Below are positions 31,219 to 39,596 of a DNA stretch of 64,000 nt, in pieces. Both the position numbers and the translations under genes were made by a program. Where the stretch lies: contig NZ_LMGT01000010.1 in the NCBI RefSeq assembly GCF_001427825.1, forward strand, positions 532-64,531. Direction: 5' to 3'. Each line of letters opens with the position of its first letter. Position 1 is the stretch's first letter. The notes under the pieces are model-generated. The model was not told the origin of the DNA. It made no database searches and was given only the letters and a program-made list of their open reading frames with translations. This stretch comes from Brevundimonas sp. Root608. Lineage in GTDB: Bacteria > Pseudomonadota > Alphaproteobacteria > Caulobacterales > Caulobacteraceae.

Positions 31219-32715
31219 TCAGCCCTTCGAGCGGGGACCGCGCGGGCTGCCGCGCCCGCCGGCGGGGCCGGCGCCGGGGCGGGGACTGCCTGGCTTCGAA
31301 AAGCCGCCCGGACGCGATCCGCCGGGCTTGCCCGCGAACGGCGGCTTGCCGTCGGGCTTGCGGTCGAAGGGGCGCTTGTCGCCGGGGCGGTCGTCGGAGC
31401 GGGCCGCCGGACGGGCGCCGGTGCGGGCGTCGCCGCGCGGCCGGTCGATGAACTGGTCCTCACGCGGCTTGAAGACCCGCTTGGGCCGCTCGCCCGCCGC
31501 CTCAGCGCCCTCGGGCCGGGCCCGCGGCGTGAACGACTTCTTCGGATGCTCGAACTTCGGCCCCGCCTTGGCCCAGCCGGCCTTTTTCGGCGGACGGGCG
31601 GCGCGTTCGGCGGCGGCGTCAGCGGCGGCTCCGGCGGCGCGGGTGCGGCTGGGCTTGCGCGACGGATCCGACATGGCCGAGCCCGAGGCGCCCTTGACGA
31701 TCGGGGCCGAGGTGCGGCGGCCCGGGATCGGCGCCGGCGTGGCGACCGTATTGCCCTGGGGCAGGTTCTCGGGCCGGATATGCTGGGCCAGCATCTCGCG
31801 GATCACACGGGGGCCGACCTCCTCGACCGACCCCGTCGGCAGGGTGCCGAGCTGGAACGGGCCATAGGCCAGGCGGATCAGCCGGTTCACCGTCAGGCCG
31901 AGGTGTTCGAGAACCTTGCGGACCTCGCGATTCTTGCCCTCGGTGATGGAGACGCTGATCCACAGGTTGGCGGGAGCATTGCCCTCGCTCTCCTTGGCCT
32001 TGTCCAGGGTGGCCTCGATCGGACCGTAGCGGATGCCGTCGACGGTGACGCCGTCCTTGAGCGAGTCGAGTTGCAACTGGCTGACGCGCCCCCGGGCCCG
32101 GGCCCGGTACTGGCGCACCAGCTCGGTCGTCGGCAGCTCCAGGGCGCGGCTCAACTCGCCGTCATTGGTCAACAGCAGCAGGCCCTCGGTGTTCAGATCG
32201 AGACGACCGACCGAGATCACGCGCGGCAGGCCGCTGGGCAGGGCGTCGAACACCGTCGGCCGCCCCTGCGGGTCGTTGTGCGAGGTCATCAGGCCGGCGG
32301 GCTTGTTGTAGCGCCAGACGCGGGTGGCCTGGGCCGAGCCGATCGGCTTGCCGTCGACGGTGATGACATCGTCGCGCGTGACCAGCACGGCGGGCGTGTC
32401 GAGGATCTTGCCGTTCACGGCCACCTTGCCGAGGCCGATCAGCCGTTCGACCTCGCGGCGCGAGGCGATGCCCGCGCGGGCCATGGCCTTGGCGATCCGC
32501 TCGCTGCGCTTGGGCGCCTCATCCGCCTTCGGACCCGGCTTTCCGTCCTTCGAGAATGGCTTGCCGCCCGGCTTGCCGAAGGATTTGCCGCCCTTGGGCG
32601 GTCCGCGATCGTCGCCGCCCTCGGCGCGCTTGACGTAAGGTTTGCGGGGACCGTCGCGGCTGTCGTCTTGACGCGGGCGCGGCTTCTTGTCGTTGTCTCG
32701 GGGATGGCTGGCCAT
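31219..32715 (-). CDS. rluB: 23S rRNA pseudouridine synthase (RluB/RsuA family) with long basic tails
   Basis: 498 residues, about twice the core length. Residues 1-70 are Lys/Arg/Gly/Pro-rich. S4 domain: RSERIAKAMARAGIASRREV. Catalytic domain: VWRYNKPAGLMTSHNDP, ISVGRLDLNTEGLLLLTNDG with the catalytic Asp (GRLDLNT), RQYRARARG and EGKNREVRKVLEHLGL. Residues from about 330 are again a long Arg/Lys/Pro/Gly-rich tail of disordered type. Pseudouridylates 23S rRNA (U2605 if RluB). The start at 32715 overlaps the divergent tadA start by 12 bp; a later start is possible because the N-terminal part is low complexity. Confidence 0.9.
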   Translation of the reverse strand: MASHPRDNDKKPRPRQDDSRDGPRKPYVKRAEGGDDRGPPKGGKSFGKPGGKPFSKDGKPGPKADEAPKRSERIAKAMARAGIASRREVERLIGLGKVAVNGKILDTPAVLVTRDDVITVDGKPIGSAQATRVWRYNKPAGLMTSHNDPQGRPTVFDALPSGLPRVISVGRLDLNTEGLLLLTNDGELSRALELPTTELVRQYRARARGRVSQLQLDSLKDGVTVDGIRYGPIEATLDKAKESEGNAPANLWISVSITEGKNREVRKVLEHLGLTVNRLIRLAYGPFQLGTLPTGSVEEVGPRVIREMLAQHIRPENLPQGNTVATPAPIPGRRTSAPIVKGASGSAMSDPSRKPSRTRAAGAAADAAAERAARPPKKAGWAKAGPKFEHPKKSFTPRARPEGAEAAGERPKRVFKPREDQFIDRPRGDARTGARPAARSDDRPGDKRPFDRKPDGKPPFAGKPGGSRPGGFSKPGSPRPGAGPAGGRGSPRGPRSKG

Positions 32716-33189
32716 GATGAGCGGTTCATGCACATGGCCTTGGCGTGTGCGCAAGCGGCGGCGGACGCGGGAGAGACTCCCGTGGGCTGCGTGATCGTCG
32801 ATGAATCCACCGGCGAAGTGGTCTCCGAGGGTCGAAACGGCCCCATCGGCGCGCATGATCCGACCGCCCACGCAGAGATCGTCGCGATGCGTGCGGCCGC
32901 CGCGAAGCTGGGAAATTATCGCCTGACGGACCTGACTCTCTACGTGACGCTGGAGCCCTGCGCCATGTGCGCCGGGGCCATCAGCCACGCCCGCATCGGC
33001 CGGGTGGTCTGGGGCGCCGACGATCCCAAGGGGGGCGCCGTGGCGCATGGACCGCGCTTCTTCGAACAGCCGACCTGCCACTGGAAACCCGCCGTCGAGG
33101 GCGGGGTGCTGGCCGCGGAGGGCGGCGACCTGTTACGGAGTTTCTTCCGCGCCCGGCGCAAAGGAACGGCGGCGCCCGACGCACGTTAG
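32704..33189 (+). CDS. tadA: tRNA-specific adenosine deaminase TadA
   Basis: 161 residues. Zinc and catalytic motifs: DPTAHAEIVAMRAAAAKLGN (HAE) and YVTLEPCAMCAGAISHARI (PCxxC), the standard TadA set, then FFRARRK at the end. It converts A34 to inosine in tRNA-Arg(ACG). The ATG at 32704 gives MAGHDERFMHMALACA, in line with the E. coli start; a second ATG at 32728 would cut the first helix. The 5' end overlaps the divergent rluB start. Confidence 0.95.
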   Translation: MAGHDERFMHMALACAQAAADAGETPVGCVIVDESTGEVVSEGRNGPIGAHDPTAHAEIVAMRAAAAKLGNYRLTDLTLYVTLEPCAMCAGAISHARIGRVVWGADDPKGGAVAHGPRFFEQPTCHWKPAVEGGVLAAEGGDLLRSFFRARRKGTAAPDAR

Positions 33190-33228
33190 TCCGCCGGGCC
33201 CTACGGCTCCGCTTGTTCGAGAGTCCGC

Positions 33229-33633
33229 ATGAAGCCCCTGGCCGTCCTCGCCGTCGCCTGTCTCGCCCTGACCGCCTGCGGCCAGAAACCGAAGGACGCG
33301 CCGACCGACGGGGACGCCGTCCGCGAACGGGCCCAGCAGGCCCAGACCGCACGCCGTCGCACGGGAGCCGAGGCCCAGGACCGGGCCCTTAATCGCGTCA
33401 TCCGCACCGTCTATCTGTGCAACAACAGCGAGCGCCTGTCGGTCGACTTCGACAATCCGCGCCAGATGGCGACGGTCCGCAACTCCAGCGGCGAGGCGGT
33501 CGACCTGTTCCAGGAGCGGGCCGAGGACGGCATCTGGTATCGTGCCTCGGGCTATGAGCTGCGCGGCAGGGGCGTCATGGCGACCTGGACATCCGACGGC
33601 CGCGAGCCCACCGACTGCCGGGCGGTCGACTAG
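33229..33633 (+). CDS. MliC-like lipoprotein (C-type lysozyme inhibitor fold)
   Basis: 134 residues with a lipobox (LALTAC, Cys about residue 17), so probably anchored in the envelope. After a Gln/Arg-rich stretch, the C-terminal domain reads TVYLCNNSERLSVDF, EAVDLFQERAEDGIWYRASGYELRGRG and VMATWTSDGREPTDCRA, with two Cys bracketing a small beta domain. This is the MliC/PliC pattern of inhibitors of C-type lysozyme. The match is by pattern only. It follows tadA by 39 bp and shares a CTAG stop with the convergent GNAT gene. Confidence 0.7.
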   Translation: MKPLAVLAVACLALTACGQKPKDAPTDGDAVRERAQQAQTARRRTGAEAQDRALNRVIRTVYLCNNSERLSVDFDNPRQMATVRNSSGEAVDLFQERAEDGIWYRASGYELRGRGVMATWTSDGREPTDCRAVD

Positions 33634-34217
33634 CCAAACGAAGCCAGCCGTGTGTCGAGGCGCGCCCTGATCCCCGGCCAGTCGTCATCGAGAATGGCGA
33701 ACTGGGCCGTGTCGCGGATACGGCCCTTCCAGGTGATCTTGTGCTTGCGCAGCACGCCCTCGTCGCGCGCCCCCAGTTTGCGGATGGCGGCCTGGCTGGT
33801 GGGGTTTATGGCGTCGGTGATGATTTCCACACGCACCGCGCCGGCGTCGAAGGCGTGACCGAGCAGGAGGCGCTTGCACGACGGGTTGACCGGTCCGCCC
33901 CGGACCTCCGGCCGATAGAAGGTCGAGCCGATCTCGCAGCGACGATAGTCCGGTTTGATCTCATAGAGGCTGGTTGTGCCCACGATCGCGCCGTCAGAGG
34001 CGCGGCGGACGGCCCAGGCGATGCGCGTCCCCTGCTCCATCGCGGTCAGGGCGCCCAGCCACCAGCCGTCGAAATGCGCGCCATAGGCGGCGCCCACCAT
34101 GATGTCCCAGGATGCGGCGTCGCAATCCAGCGCCGCGCGAACCTCGACCTCCAGGCCCGGGCTGAAGGGTTCGAGCCGGACGAACCGGTTCTCCAGCGAA
34201 ACGACCGCCAGCGTCAT
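33630..34217 (-). CDS. GNAT-family N-acetyltransferase (RimJ/RimL-like)
   Basis: 195 residues. The N-terminal LENRFVRLEPFSP strand and EIGSTFYRPEVRGGPVNPSCKRLLLGHAF, IITDAINPTSQAAIRKLGARDEGVLRKHK and DTAQFAILDDDWPGIRARLD segments are those of GNAT acetyltransferases of the RimJ/RimL type, including the NxxSxxxIxKLG helix. Substrate unknown. The ATG at 34217 is chosen. It follows aroB by 11 bp on the same strand, so it may be co-transcribed with aroK-aroB. Confidence 0.88.
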   Translation of the reverse strand: MTLAVVSLENRFVRLEPFSPGLEVEVRAALDCDAASWDIMVGAAYGAHFDGWWLGALTAMEQGTRIAWAVRRASDGAIVGTTSLYEIKPDYRRCEIGSTFYRPEVRGGPVNPSCKRLLLGHAFDAGAVRVEIITDAINPTSQAAIRKLGARDEGVLRKHKITWKGRIRDTAQFAILDDDWPGIRARLDTRLASFG

Positions 34218-34228
34218 GCGAGGGGGCT

Positions 34229-35335
34229 TCAAGCGGCGCCCTCGGCCTTCAGAAAGGCCATCACGGCGGCGCGGTCCACCGCCTTGTCGACGAAGGCGTC
34301 GCCGATGGCCCGGGCCAGGATCAGGGTGAGCCCTCCGCCCTCGGCCTTCTTGTCGCCGGCCATGCGCGCGAGGAGCCGGTCGGCGCGGAAGACGCCCGCA
34401 TGCTCCAGCCGCGTGGGCAGTCCGGCGGCGTCGATAACGGCTTCGACCCGTCGGGCATCGGCGTCGGAGGCCCGGCCAAGGGCGGCGGACAGGCGGAAGG
34501 CCATGGCGCAACCCAGGGCCACCGCTTCTCCGTGGGTCAGCACGTACTCGTCAAAGCCCAGCTCGGCCTCGATCGCATGGCCGAAGGTATGGCCGAGGTT
34601 CAGCAGGGCGCGGCGGCCCGCCTCTTTTTCGTCCTCGCCGACGATGGCGCTCTTGATCTCGACCGAACGGACGACGGCCCTGGTCAGGGCGGCAGGATCG
34701 CCCTTGGCACCGACGGCCCCCTCGCCCGCCAGCCAGTCGAAAAAGTCTGCATCGCAGATCAGGCCGTGTTTCAGCACCTCGGCCCAGCCCGAGCGCAACT
34801 GACGGTCCGGCAGGGTGGCCAGCAGGTCGATGTCGGCCACCACCATGCGCGGCTGGTGGAAGGCCCCGACCAGATTCTTGCCGCGAGGCGTGTCGATGGC
34901 CGTCTTGCCGCCCACGGAGGAGTCGACCTGGGCCAGCAGTGTGGTCGGCGCCTGGACGACGTCGATGCCGCGCATGTACAGGGCCGCAGCCAGACCCGCG
35001 AGGTCGCCCACGACGCCGCCGCCCAGGGCGATGATCAGGTCGCGCCGGTCCAGGCCAAACGCCAGCAGGCGATCGATGACCCGCTCCAGCTCGGCGAACG
35101 ACTTGGAATTCTCGCCTGGCGGAATGGTCAGCAGCCGGCCGCGGATGCCCGCCGCCCGCAGCGAGGCCAAGGCGGCGGGACCGTGCAGACCGGCCACGGT
35201 CTCGTCCGTGATGATCACCGTCCGGCCCCGGACCAAAGGCGCGACGCGGGTCCCCAGTTCGGCCAGCAGACCCCGGCCGACGACCACGTCATAGGGTTCG
35301 AACCGGCCGCCGCTGACGGGAACGATGACGGTCAT
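34229..35335 (-). CDS. aroB: 3-dehydroquinate synthase
   Basis: 368 residues. Conserved blocks: [42 protein letters not shown] (NAD site), [31 protein letters not shown], the metal ligands in [12 protein letters not shown] and [13 protein letters not shown]. It converts DAHP to 3-dehydroquinate with NAD+ and a divalent metal in the shikimate pathway. The ATG start overlaps the aroK stop by ATGA, giving the usual aroK-aroB pair. Confidence 0.97.
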   Translation of the reverse strand: MTVIVPVSGGRFEPYDVVVGRGLLAELGTRVAPLVRGRTVIITDETVAGLHGPAALASLRAAGIRGRLLTIPPGENSKSFAELERVIDRLLAFGLDRRDLIIALGGGVVGDLAGLAAALYMRGIDVVQAPTTLLAQVDSSVGGKTAIDTPRGKNLVGAFHQPRMVVADIDLLATLPDRQLRSGWAEVLKHGLICDADFFDWLAGEGAVGAKGDPAALTRAVVRSVEIKSAIVGEDEKEAGRRALLNLGHTFGHAIEAELGFDEYVLTHGEAVALGCAMAFRLSAALGRASDADARRVEAVIDAAGLPTRLEHAGVFRADRLLARMAGDKKAEGGGLTLILARAIGDAFVDKAVDRAAVMAFLKAEGAA

Positions 35336-35886
35336 GCCGCCCGCTCCGCCGCGAAGGCGTCCAGCGCTTGGACGATGGCTTCCACCGCCTCGGCGTGGGC
35401 GCCGGTGGCGACGTCAACGGTCAGGTCGGCCAGGCCGTAGTAGGGATAGCGGACCTCGGCCATGGCCGTCAGCGTCTCGAGGGGATCGCGGCCGCGGAGC
35501 AGGGGGCGGGTGTCGCGGCGCTGGACGCGTTCGGCCACGGTCTCCAGGTCGGCCCGCATCCAGACGGTGACGGCGCGGGCGTGCAGGGCCTCGCGGGTTT
35601 CCGCGTTCAGGATGGCGCCGCCGCCGGTCGCCAGCACCATGCGCGGGCCGTGCAGCAGCCGCTTCATCACCCGCGCCTCCCCCGCCCGGAACTCGGCCTC
35701 GCCCAGCCGGGCGAAGATGTCGGAAACAGTCATGCCCGCCGCGGCCTCGATCTCCACATCGCCGTCGGCGAACGGCAGACCCAGTCGTTTGGCCAGGCGC
35801 CGACCCACCGTCGATTTACCCACGCCCATCAGCCCGACCAGAGCTATGGTGCGTTCATGGACGGGAATCGCCACGTCATGGCTCAC
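35332..35886 (-). CDS. aroK: shikimate kinase
   Basis: 184 residues from GTG at 35886, chosen because GAGG lies 6 nt upstream; a GTG at 35940 would add a Pro-rich 18-residue lead. Motifs: Walker [27 protein letters not shown] (Mg/shikimate-binding DxD), FRAGEARVM and VLATGGGAI (GGG loop), RDTRPLLRG. It phosphorylates shikimate in aromatic amino acid synthesis. Followed directly by aroB (ATGA overlap) and divergent from xerD. Confidence 0.94.
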   Translation of the reverse strand: MSHDVAIPVHERTIALVGLMGVGKSTVGRRLAKRLGLPFADGDVEIEAAAGMTVSDIFARLGEAEFRAGEARVMKRLLHGPRMVLATGGGAILNAETREALHARAVTVWMRADLETVAERVQRRDTRPLLRGRDPLETLTAMAEVRYPYYGLADLTVDVATGAHAEAVEAIVQALDAFAAERAA

Positions 35887-35996
35887 GCGCGGCCTCGCGG
35901 GAGGTGGCGGCTCGGCGACGGAAGGGGCGTGGGGAGGCACGGCATGACAGGCTCATCCTCTACACCAAGCGCCGCGATCAGGAAGCGCCGCGACGC

Positions 35997-36893
35997 ATGA
36001 GCACGCCCCAGATCGAAGCCTTTCTGGAGATGATGGCCGTCGAACGCGACGCCTCGCCCCATACCCTTTCCGCCTACGGCCGCGATCTGGCCGACGCCGA
36101 GGCGAGCGTTGAGGGCGGGCTGATGAAGGGCGACGAGGCGGGGGTCGAAGGCTGGTACGCCGGGCTGGCGCGCCAAGGCCTGTCGCCGGCCACCCAGGCC
36201 CGGCGGCGGTCGGCGGTGCGCCAATTCTACCGGTTCGCATTGGGCGAAGGCTGGCGCAGCGACGATCCTTCGCGGCGACTGGATGCTCCGAAACAGGGCC
36301 GCAGCCTGCCCCGGACCCTGTCGGGCGAGGAGATCCAGCGATTGCTCGCCGCGTCGGCGCACGAGGGCGCCGCCGGCTTGCGGCTCGTGGCCTTGGTCGA
36401 GCTGGCCTATGCGTCGGGTCTTCGGGTGTCCGAACTGCTGGGCCTGAGGCTGGAGGCGGTGCGCCGCGATCCGGCCTGGCTGATCGTCCGCGGCAAGGGC
36501 GGCAAGGAGCGCCTGGCCCCTCTGAACACGTCGGCGCGCGAGGCCGTGAAAGCCTGGCTGATCGCCCGCGACGCCGCACGGCCGGACAAGGCCCCCGACA
36601 GCCCGTGGCTGTTCCCGTCCTCCTCGGCGAAGGGCCATCTGACCCCGCGCAGGTTCGCCCAGCTGCTGGACCAGGCCGCCATTGATGCCGGGATCGACCC
36701 GGCCCGTGTCAGCCCGCACGTCCTGCGCCACGCCTTCGCCACCCACCTGCTGGACGGCGGGGCCGACCTGCGCGTGGTCCAGACGCTGCTGGGCCATGCG
36801 GACATCGCCACCACCCAGATCTACACTCATGTCGCCACCGACCGGCTGGCGCAGGTGGTGCGCTCCAAGCACCCCTTGGCGCGTGAGGACTAG
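35997..36893 (+). CDS. xerD: site-specific tyrosine recombinase XerD
   Basis: 298 residues. N-terminal SAM-like domain (EAFLEMMAVERDASPHTLSAY), then the catalytic set: Arg in YASGLRVSELLGL, Lys in GKGGKERLAPL, His-Arg in SPHVLRHAFATHLL, His in LLGHADIATTQ and Tyr in QIYTHVA. The SPHVLRHAFATHLL and LLGHADIATTQIYTHV blocks are nearly those of E. coli XerD. With XerC it resolves chromosome dimers at dif. No att repeats or cargo flank it, so it is a chromosomal housekeeping copy. Starts at the ATG of MSTPQIEAFLEMM. Confidence 0.94.
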   Translation: MSTPQIEAFLEMMAVERDASPHTLSAYGRDLADAEASVEGGLMKGDEAGVEGWYAGLARQGLSPATQARRRSAVRQFYRFALGEGWRSDDPSRRLDAPKQGRSLPRTLSGEEIQRLLAASAHEGAAGLRLVALVELAYASGLRVSELLGLRLEAVRRDPAWLIVRGKGGKERLAPLNTSAREAVKAWLIARDAARPDKAPDSPWLFPSSSAKGHLTPRRFAQLLDQAAIDAGIDPARVSPHVLRHAFATHLLDGGADLRVVQTLLGHADIATTQIYTHVATDRLAQVVRSKHPLARED

Positions 36894-36911
36894 CAGCGCA
36901 TATTCCCGACC

Positions 36912-37136
36912 ATGAGCCAGTCATTCTACGTCAAGGCGATCTGGGACCCGGAGGCTGAGGTCTGGTGCAGCGAGTCCGATATCCCGGGCCTGGTGCTGGA
37001 GACCACGACCTTGGCCGAGTTTGAGTCGCTGGCACGTCATTTCGCGCCGGAACTGCTGGCCGAGAACCTGGGCATTCATGGCCCGGTGCCGATCCGATTT
37101 GAAGCTGCCGGCGGCTTCGATGTCGTTGCCGCCTGA
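36912..37136 (+). CDS. DUF1902 small protein, probable HicB-like antitoxin
   Basis: 74 residues. YVKAIWDPEAEVWCSESDIPG with following TTLAEFESLARHFAPELL is the DUF1902 pattern (strand, WDxEAxVWxxxSxDIPGL, then a helix), a partial RNase H-like fold shared with HicB antitoxins. It starts 18 bp after xerD. The HicA-like gene lies 95 bp downstream on the same strand, which suggests a toxin-antitoxin pair. There is no C-terminal DNA-binding helix-turn-helix, unlike the longer HicB. Confidence 0.78.
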   Translation: MSQSFYVKAIWDPEAEVWCSESDIPGLVLETTTLAEFESLARHFAPELLAENLGIHGPVPIRFEAAGGFDVVAA

Positions 37137-37231
37137 GGCTCCCTTGTCGAAATGACCCTCAGGATACCGGGTGCATTGTTGAACTCCGGTCGTGACGTGA
37201 CGCTCGTCCATCGATTTTGAACGAGCTGGAT

Positions 37232-37426
37232 ATGCCAAAGGACTTCTATTCCGAACTCACTGCCCTCCTGCTCGCTGCCGGTTGGCGGCGGGTGGCCAAC
37301 GCCAAGGGCAGTCACGAAAAGTGGCGGCATCCGGATCAAGCTCATGCCGTCATTGTCGCTCGCTCGAAAAGCCGCCACACCGCCAATGAAACGCTCAAAC
37401 AAGCCGGCCTGCCCAAGGCCTTCTGA
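37232..37426 (+). CDS. HicA-like mRNA interferase toxin
   Basis: 64 residues from the ATG at 37232; a TTG five codons upstream is the alternative. LLAAGWRRVANAKGSHEKWRHP, then HAVIVARSKSRHTANETLKQAGL is the small dsRNA-binding-like HicA fold with the catalytic His in GSHEKW. HicA cleaves mRNA when freed from its antitoxin. Antitoxin-first gene order is the reverse of classical hicAB. A gap of 95 bp separates the genes, with an inverted repeat GCTCGT/ACGAGC in its 3' part. Confidence 0.82.
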   Translation: MPKDFYSELTALLLAAGWRRVANAKGSHEKWRHPDQAHAVIVARSKSRHTANETLKQAGLPKAF

Positions 37427-37510
37427 ACCGTCGCTTGCTCCCCGGCGTTGACCTGACTAGGTTCCGCCGCCTTCCGATGCGCCGCATGGCGCGCCTGTTC
37501 CGGACGCCTT

Positions 37511-38461
37511 ATGGCCGTGCACTACCTCGAGTTCGAAAAGCCGATCGCCGATCTGGAGGCCAAGATCGAGGAGCTGAATCTGCTCTCCTCGACCTCCGGG
37601 TCCTTCGACGCCGAGGTGGACGGCCTGCGCCAGAAGGCCGAGCAGCTGCGCCGGAAGACCTACGCCGGCCTCGACCCATGGATGAAGACCCAGGTCGCGC
37701 GCCATCCGCAGCGTCCGCATTTTGTCGACTATGTCGAGGGCCTGTTCACCGACTTTGTCGAACTGAAGGGCGACCGCCAATTCGGCGACGACCAGGCCAT
37801 CCTGGGCGGCCTGGCTCGCTTCCGCGGCGAGCCGGTCGTGCTGATGGGCCACGAGAAGGGCTATGACACCCAGACGCGGGTGGTGCACAATTTCGGCATG
37901 GCGCGGCCGGAAGGCTATCGCAAGGCCGTTCGCCTGATGGACCTGGCGGAACAGTACGGCCTGCCGGTGCTGACCTTTGTCGACACCGCCGGCGCCTATC
38001 CGGGCCTGGGCGCCGAGGAGCGCGGCCAGGCCGAGGCGATCGCGCGGTCGACCGAGCGTTGCCTGACCCTGGGCGTTCCCTCGATCGCGACCATCACCGG
38101 CGAAGGCGGCTCGGGCGGGGCGATCGCCATCGCCGCGGCCGGCCGCGTGCTGATGCTGGAGCATTCGATCTATTCGGTGATTTCGCCCGAAGGCGCGGCG
38201 GGCATCCTGTGGCGCGACGGGGCAAGGGCCCGCGACGCGGCCATGGCCATGAAGATCACGGCGCCCGATCTGCTGGAACTCAGGATCATCGACCGGATCA
38301 TCCCGGAACCGGTTGGCGGAGCCCATGCCAACCGCGAGGCGGCGATCGCCACCGTCGGCGAGGTGTTGGCCGAGGAACTGAAAGCCCTGTCCGGCATGAC
38401 CCCGGATCAGCTGCGCAAGGCGCGCGCCGACCGCTTCTACGCCATTGGCCGCGCAAGCTGA
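37511..38461 (+). CDS. accA: acetyl-CoA carboxylase carboxyltransferase subunit alpha
   Basis: 316 residues, full length. YLEFEKPIADLEAKIEEL at the start, DPWMKTQVARHPQRPH, FVELKGDRQFGDDQAILGG, NFGMARPEGYRKAVRLM, FVDTAGAYPGLGAEERGQAEAI and ITGEGGSGGAIAIAAA (carboxybiotin/oxyanion loops). With AccD it transfers CO2 from biotin to acetyl-CoA, the first committed step of fatty acid synthesis. Single gene, 84 bp after the HicA-like gene. Confidence 0.98.
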   Translation: MAVHYLEFEKPIADLEAKIEELNLLSSTSGSFDAEVDGLRQKAEQLRRKTYAGLDPWMKTQVARHPQRPHFVDYVEGLFTDFVELKGDRQFGDDQAILGGLARFRGEPVVLMGHEKGYDTQTRVVHNFGMARPEGYRKAVRLMDLAEQYGLPVLTFVDTAGAYPGLGAEERGQAEAIARSTERCLTLGVPSIATITGEGGSGGAIAIAAAGRVLMLEHSIYSVISPEGAAGILWRDGARARDAAMAMKITAPDLLELRIIDRIIPEPVGGAHANREAAIATVGEVLAEELKALSGMTPDQLRKARADRFYAIGRAS

Positions 38462-38544
38462 GCGTTAACCAGTCGTTCTACTCTGGCGTGCCATTCGTCA
38501 CAGCCTGGTAAGCGATTGGTTCGCGTGCTGTTTGCGGGGTCCGT

Positions 38545-39123
38545 ATGGGTGGCGTCGGAGAGTCCCTTCGTGAAAGCGCGGTCATTAACCTGACCTCGGC
38601 GACGACGATGGTCGTCGACGATTCGGCCTTCGGACTCGATCTGACGTGCCAGGCCCTGAGGGGGTTCGGCATCCGGACCAGCTACACCTGCCAGAGCGCC
38701 GCGGAGGCCATGGAAATCCTGGTCGATCACCCCATCGACCTGCTGGTGGTCGACTGCGAGATGCCCAGCGTCGACGGTTACGAACTGGTGCGCTGGCTGC
38801 GGCGTTCGACCAAGACCAACGCCCTCGCGCCCGTCATCATGACCGCCGCCCACATGCGCCGCTCCAAGATCACGGAGGCTCGCGATTGCGGAGCGAATTT
38901 CGTGGTCACCAAACCGTTCAGCGCCTCGACCCTGCTTGAACGAATCGTCTGGGTGGCCCGCGATACACGCCCGTTCCTCGAGGTCGGGGACTATTTCGGC
39001 CCGGACCGCCGCATTCGCGACGAGAGCCCGCCCTCGGACGAACGGCGCGCCGCGGTGATCCGCAAGGCGGCGTTTGAGGCAGACCAGGCCGCGCGGGCGG
39101 CCGCAACAACCGACGCGCAATGA
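38545..39123 (+). CDS. CheY-like single receiver-domain response regulator
   Basis: 192 residues: an 18-residue lead, a receiver domain (about 19-145) with MVVDDSAF (acid pair), the phosphorylation site LLVVDCEMPSVDGYEL (Asp), TAAHMRR (Thr switch) and VTKPFSASTLL (Lys), then an unusual 45-residue tail with YFGPDRRIRDESPPSDERRAAVI. The GPDRR...ERR tail is recurrent in alphaproteobacterial receiver proteins. There is no output domain, so it likely acts by protein contact. The stop overlaps the next gene's ATG (ATGA), so the two form a pair. Confidence 0.92.
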   Translation: MGGVGESLRESAVINLTSATTMVVDDSAFGLDLTCQALRGFGIRTSYTCQSAAEAMEILVDHPIDLLVVDCEMPSVDGYELVRWLRRSTKTNALAPVIMTAAHMRRSKITEARDCGANFVVTKPFSASTLLERIVWVARDTRPFLEVGDYFGPDRRIRDESPPSDERRAAVIRKAAFEADQAARAAATTDAQ

Positions 39124-39596
39124 CAGTCATCACCCACGCCCGGCTCCGGTCCAACCTCTCGAAGATGATCGACTCGCCCGGCGGCGTCAGCGTCGGCGCG
39201 GCGCTGTCCCAGGCGCGCGCCAACATCGAGGCCAGGCGCGCCGAGGCGATGGCCATGGTCGAGGTCCAGATCGCGGCCCTTGAGGCCGTGGCTCCCCCGG
39301 CCAGCCTCGAGGACCAGGTCTTCCGCCTGAACGAGGCCTATCGCGCGGCCAACGCCGTCATCGACGCGGCCAGTCCGTTCGAGCTGCTGGACCTGTGCAG
39401 CGCGGCCAGCGGCCTGTGCGACCTGATCGACGGCGCGCCGACCGACCGGACCTTCGACTGGCGCATCGTCACCGTCCATGCCCGCTCTTTGCGCCTGCTG
39501 CAGACCCTGCCGCTGGAAGAGACTGCGGCGCGGGCCACGGTGCTGGACAGCCTGAAGATGGTCTCTGACCGCAAGCTGCCGCCCAAGGCCACCTAG
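39120..39596 (+). CDS. small helical protein paired with the receiver (possibly CheE-like)
   Basis: 158 residues, soluble, mostly helical and acidic. RLRSNLSKMIDSPGGVSVGAAL, then ARANIEARRAEAMAMVEVQIAALEAV (coiled-coil-like) and a helix with LCDLIDGAP followed by VTVHARSLRLLQTL. From memory this layout resembles small proteins annotated CheE in Caulobacter chemotaxis operons, but I am not sure. Its ATG overlaps the receiver gene stop, so it is translated with that gene and is a probable partner. Its stop shares CTAG with the convergent ABC exporter gene. Confidence 0.65.
   Translation: MTVITHARLRSNLSKMIDSPGGVSVGAALSQARANIEARRAEAMAMVEVQIAALEAVAPPASLEDQVFRLNEAYRAANAVIDAASPFELLDLCSAASGLCDLIDGAPTDRTFDWRIVTVHARSLRLLQTLPLEETAARATVLDSLKMVSDRKLPPKAT

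Noticed and set aside
35997..36893. XerD as an integrase of a genomic island
   Set aside because: Sequence is of housekeeping XerD type, with no att repeats, tRNA disruption or phage cargo nearby; the HicAB-like pair alone is not enough.
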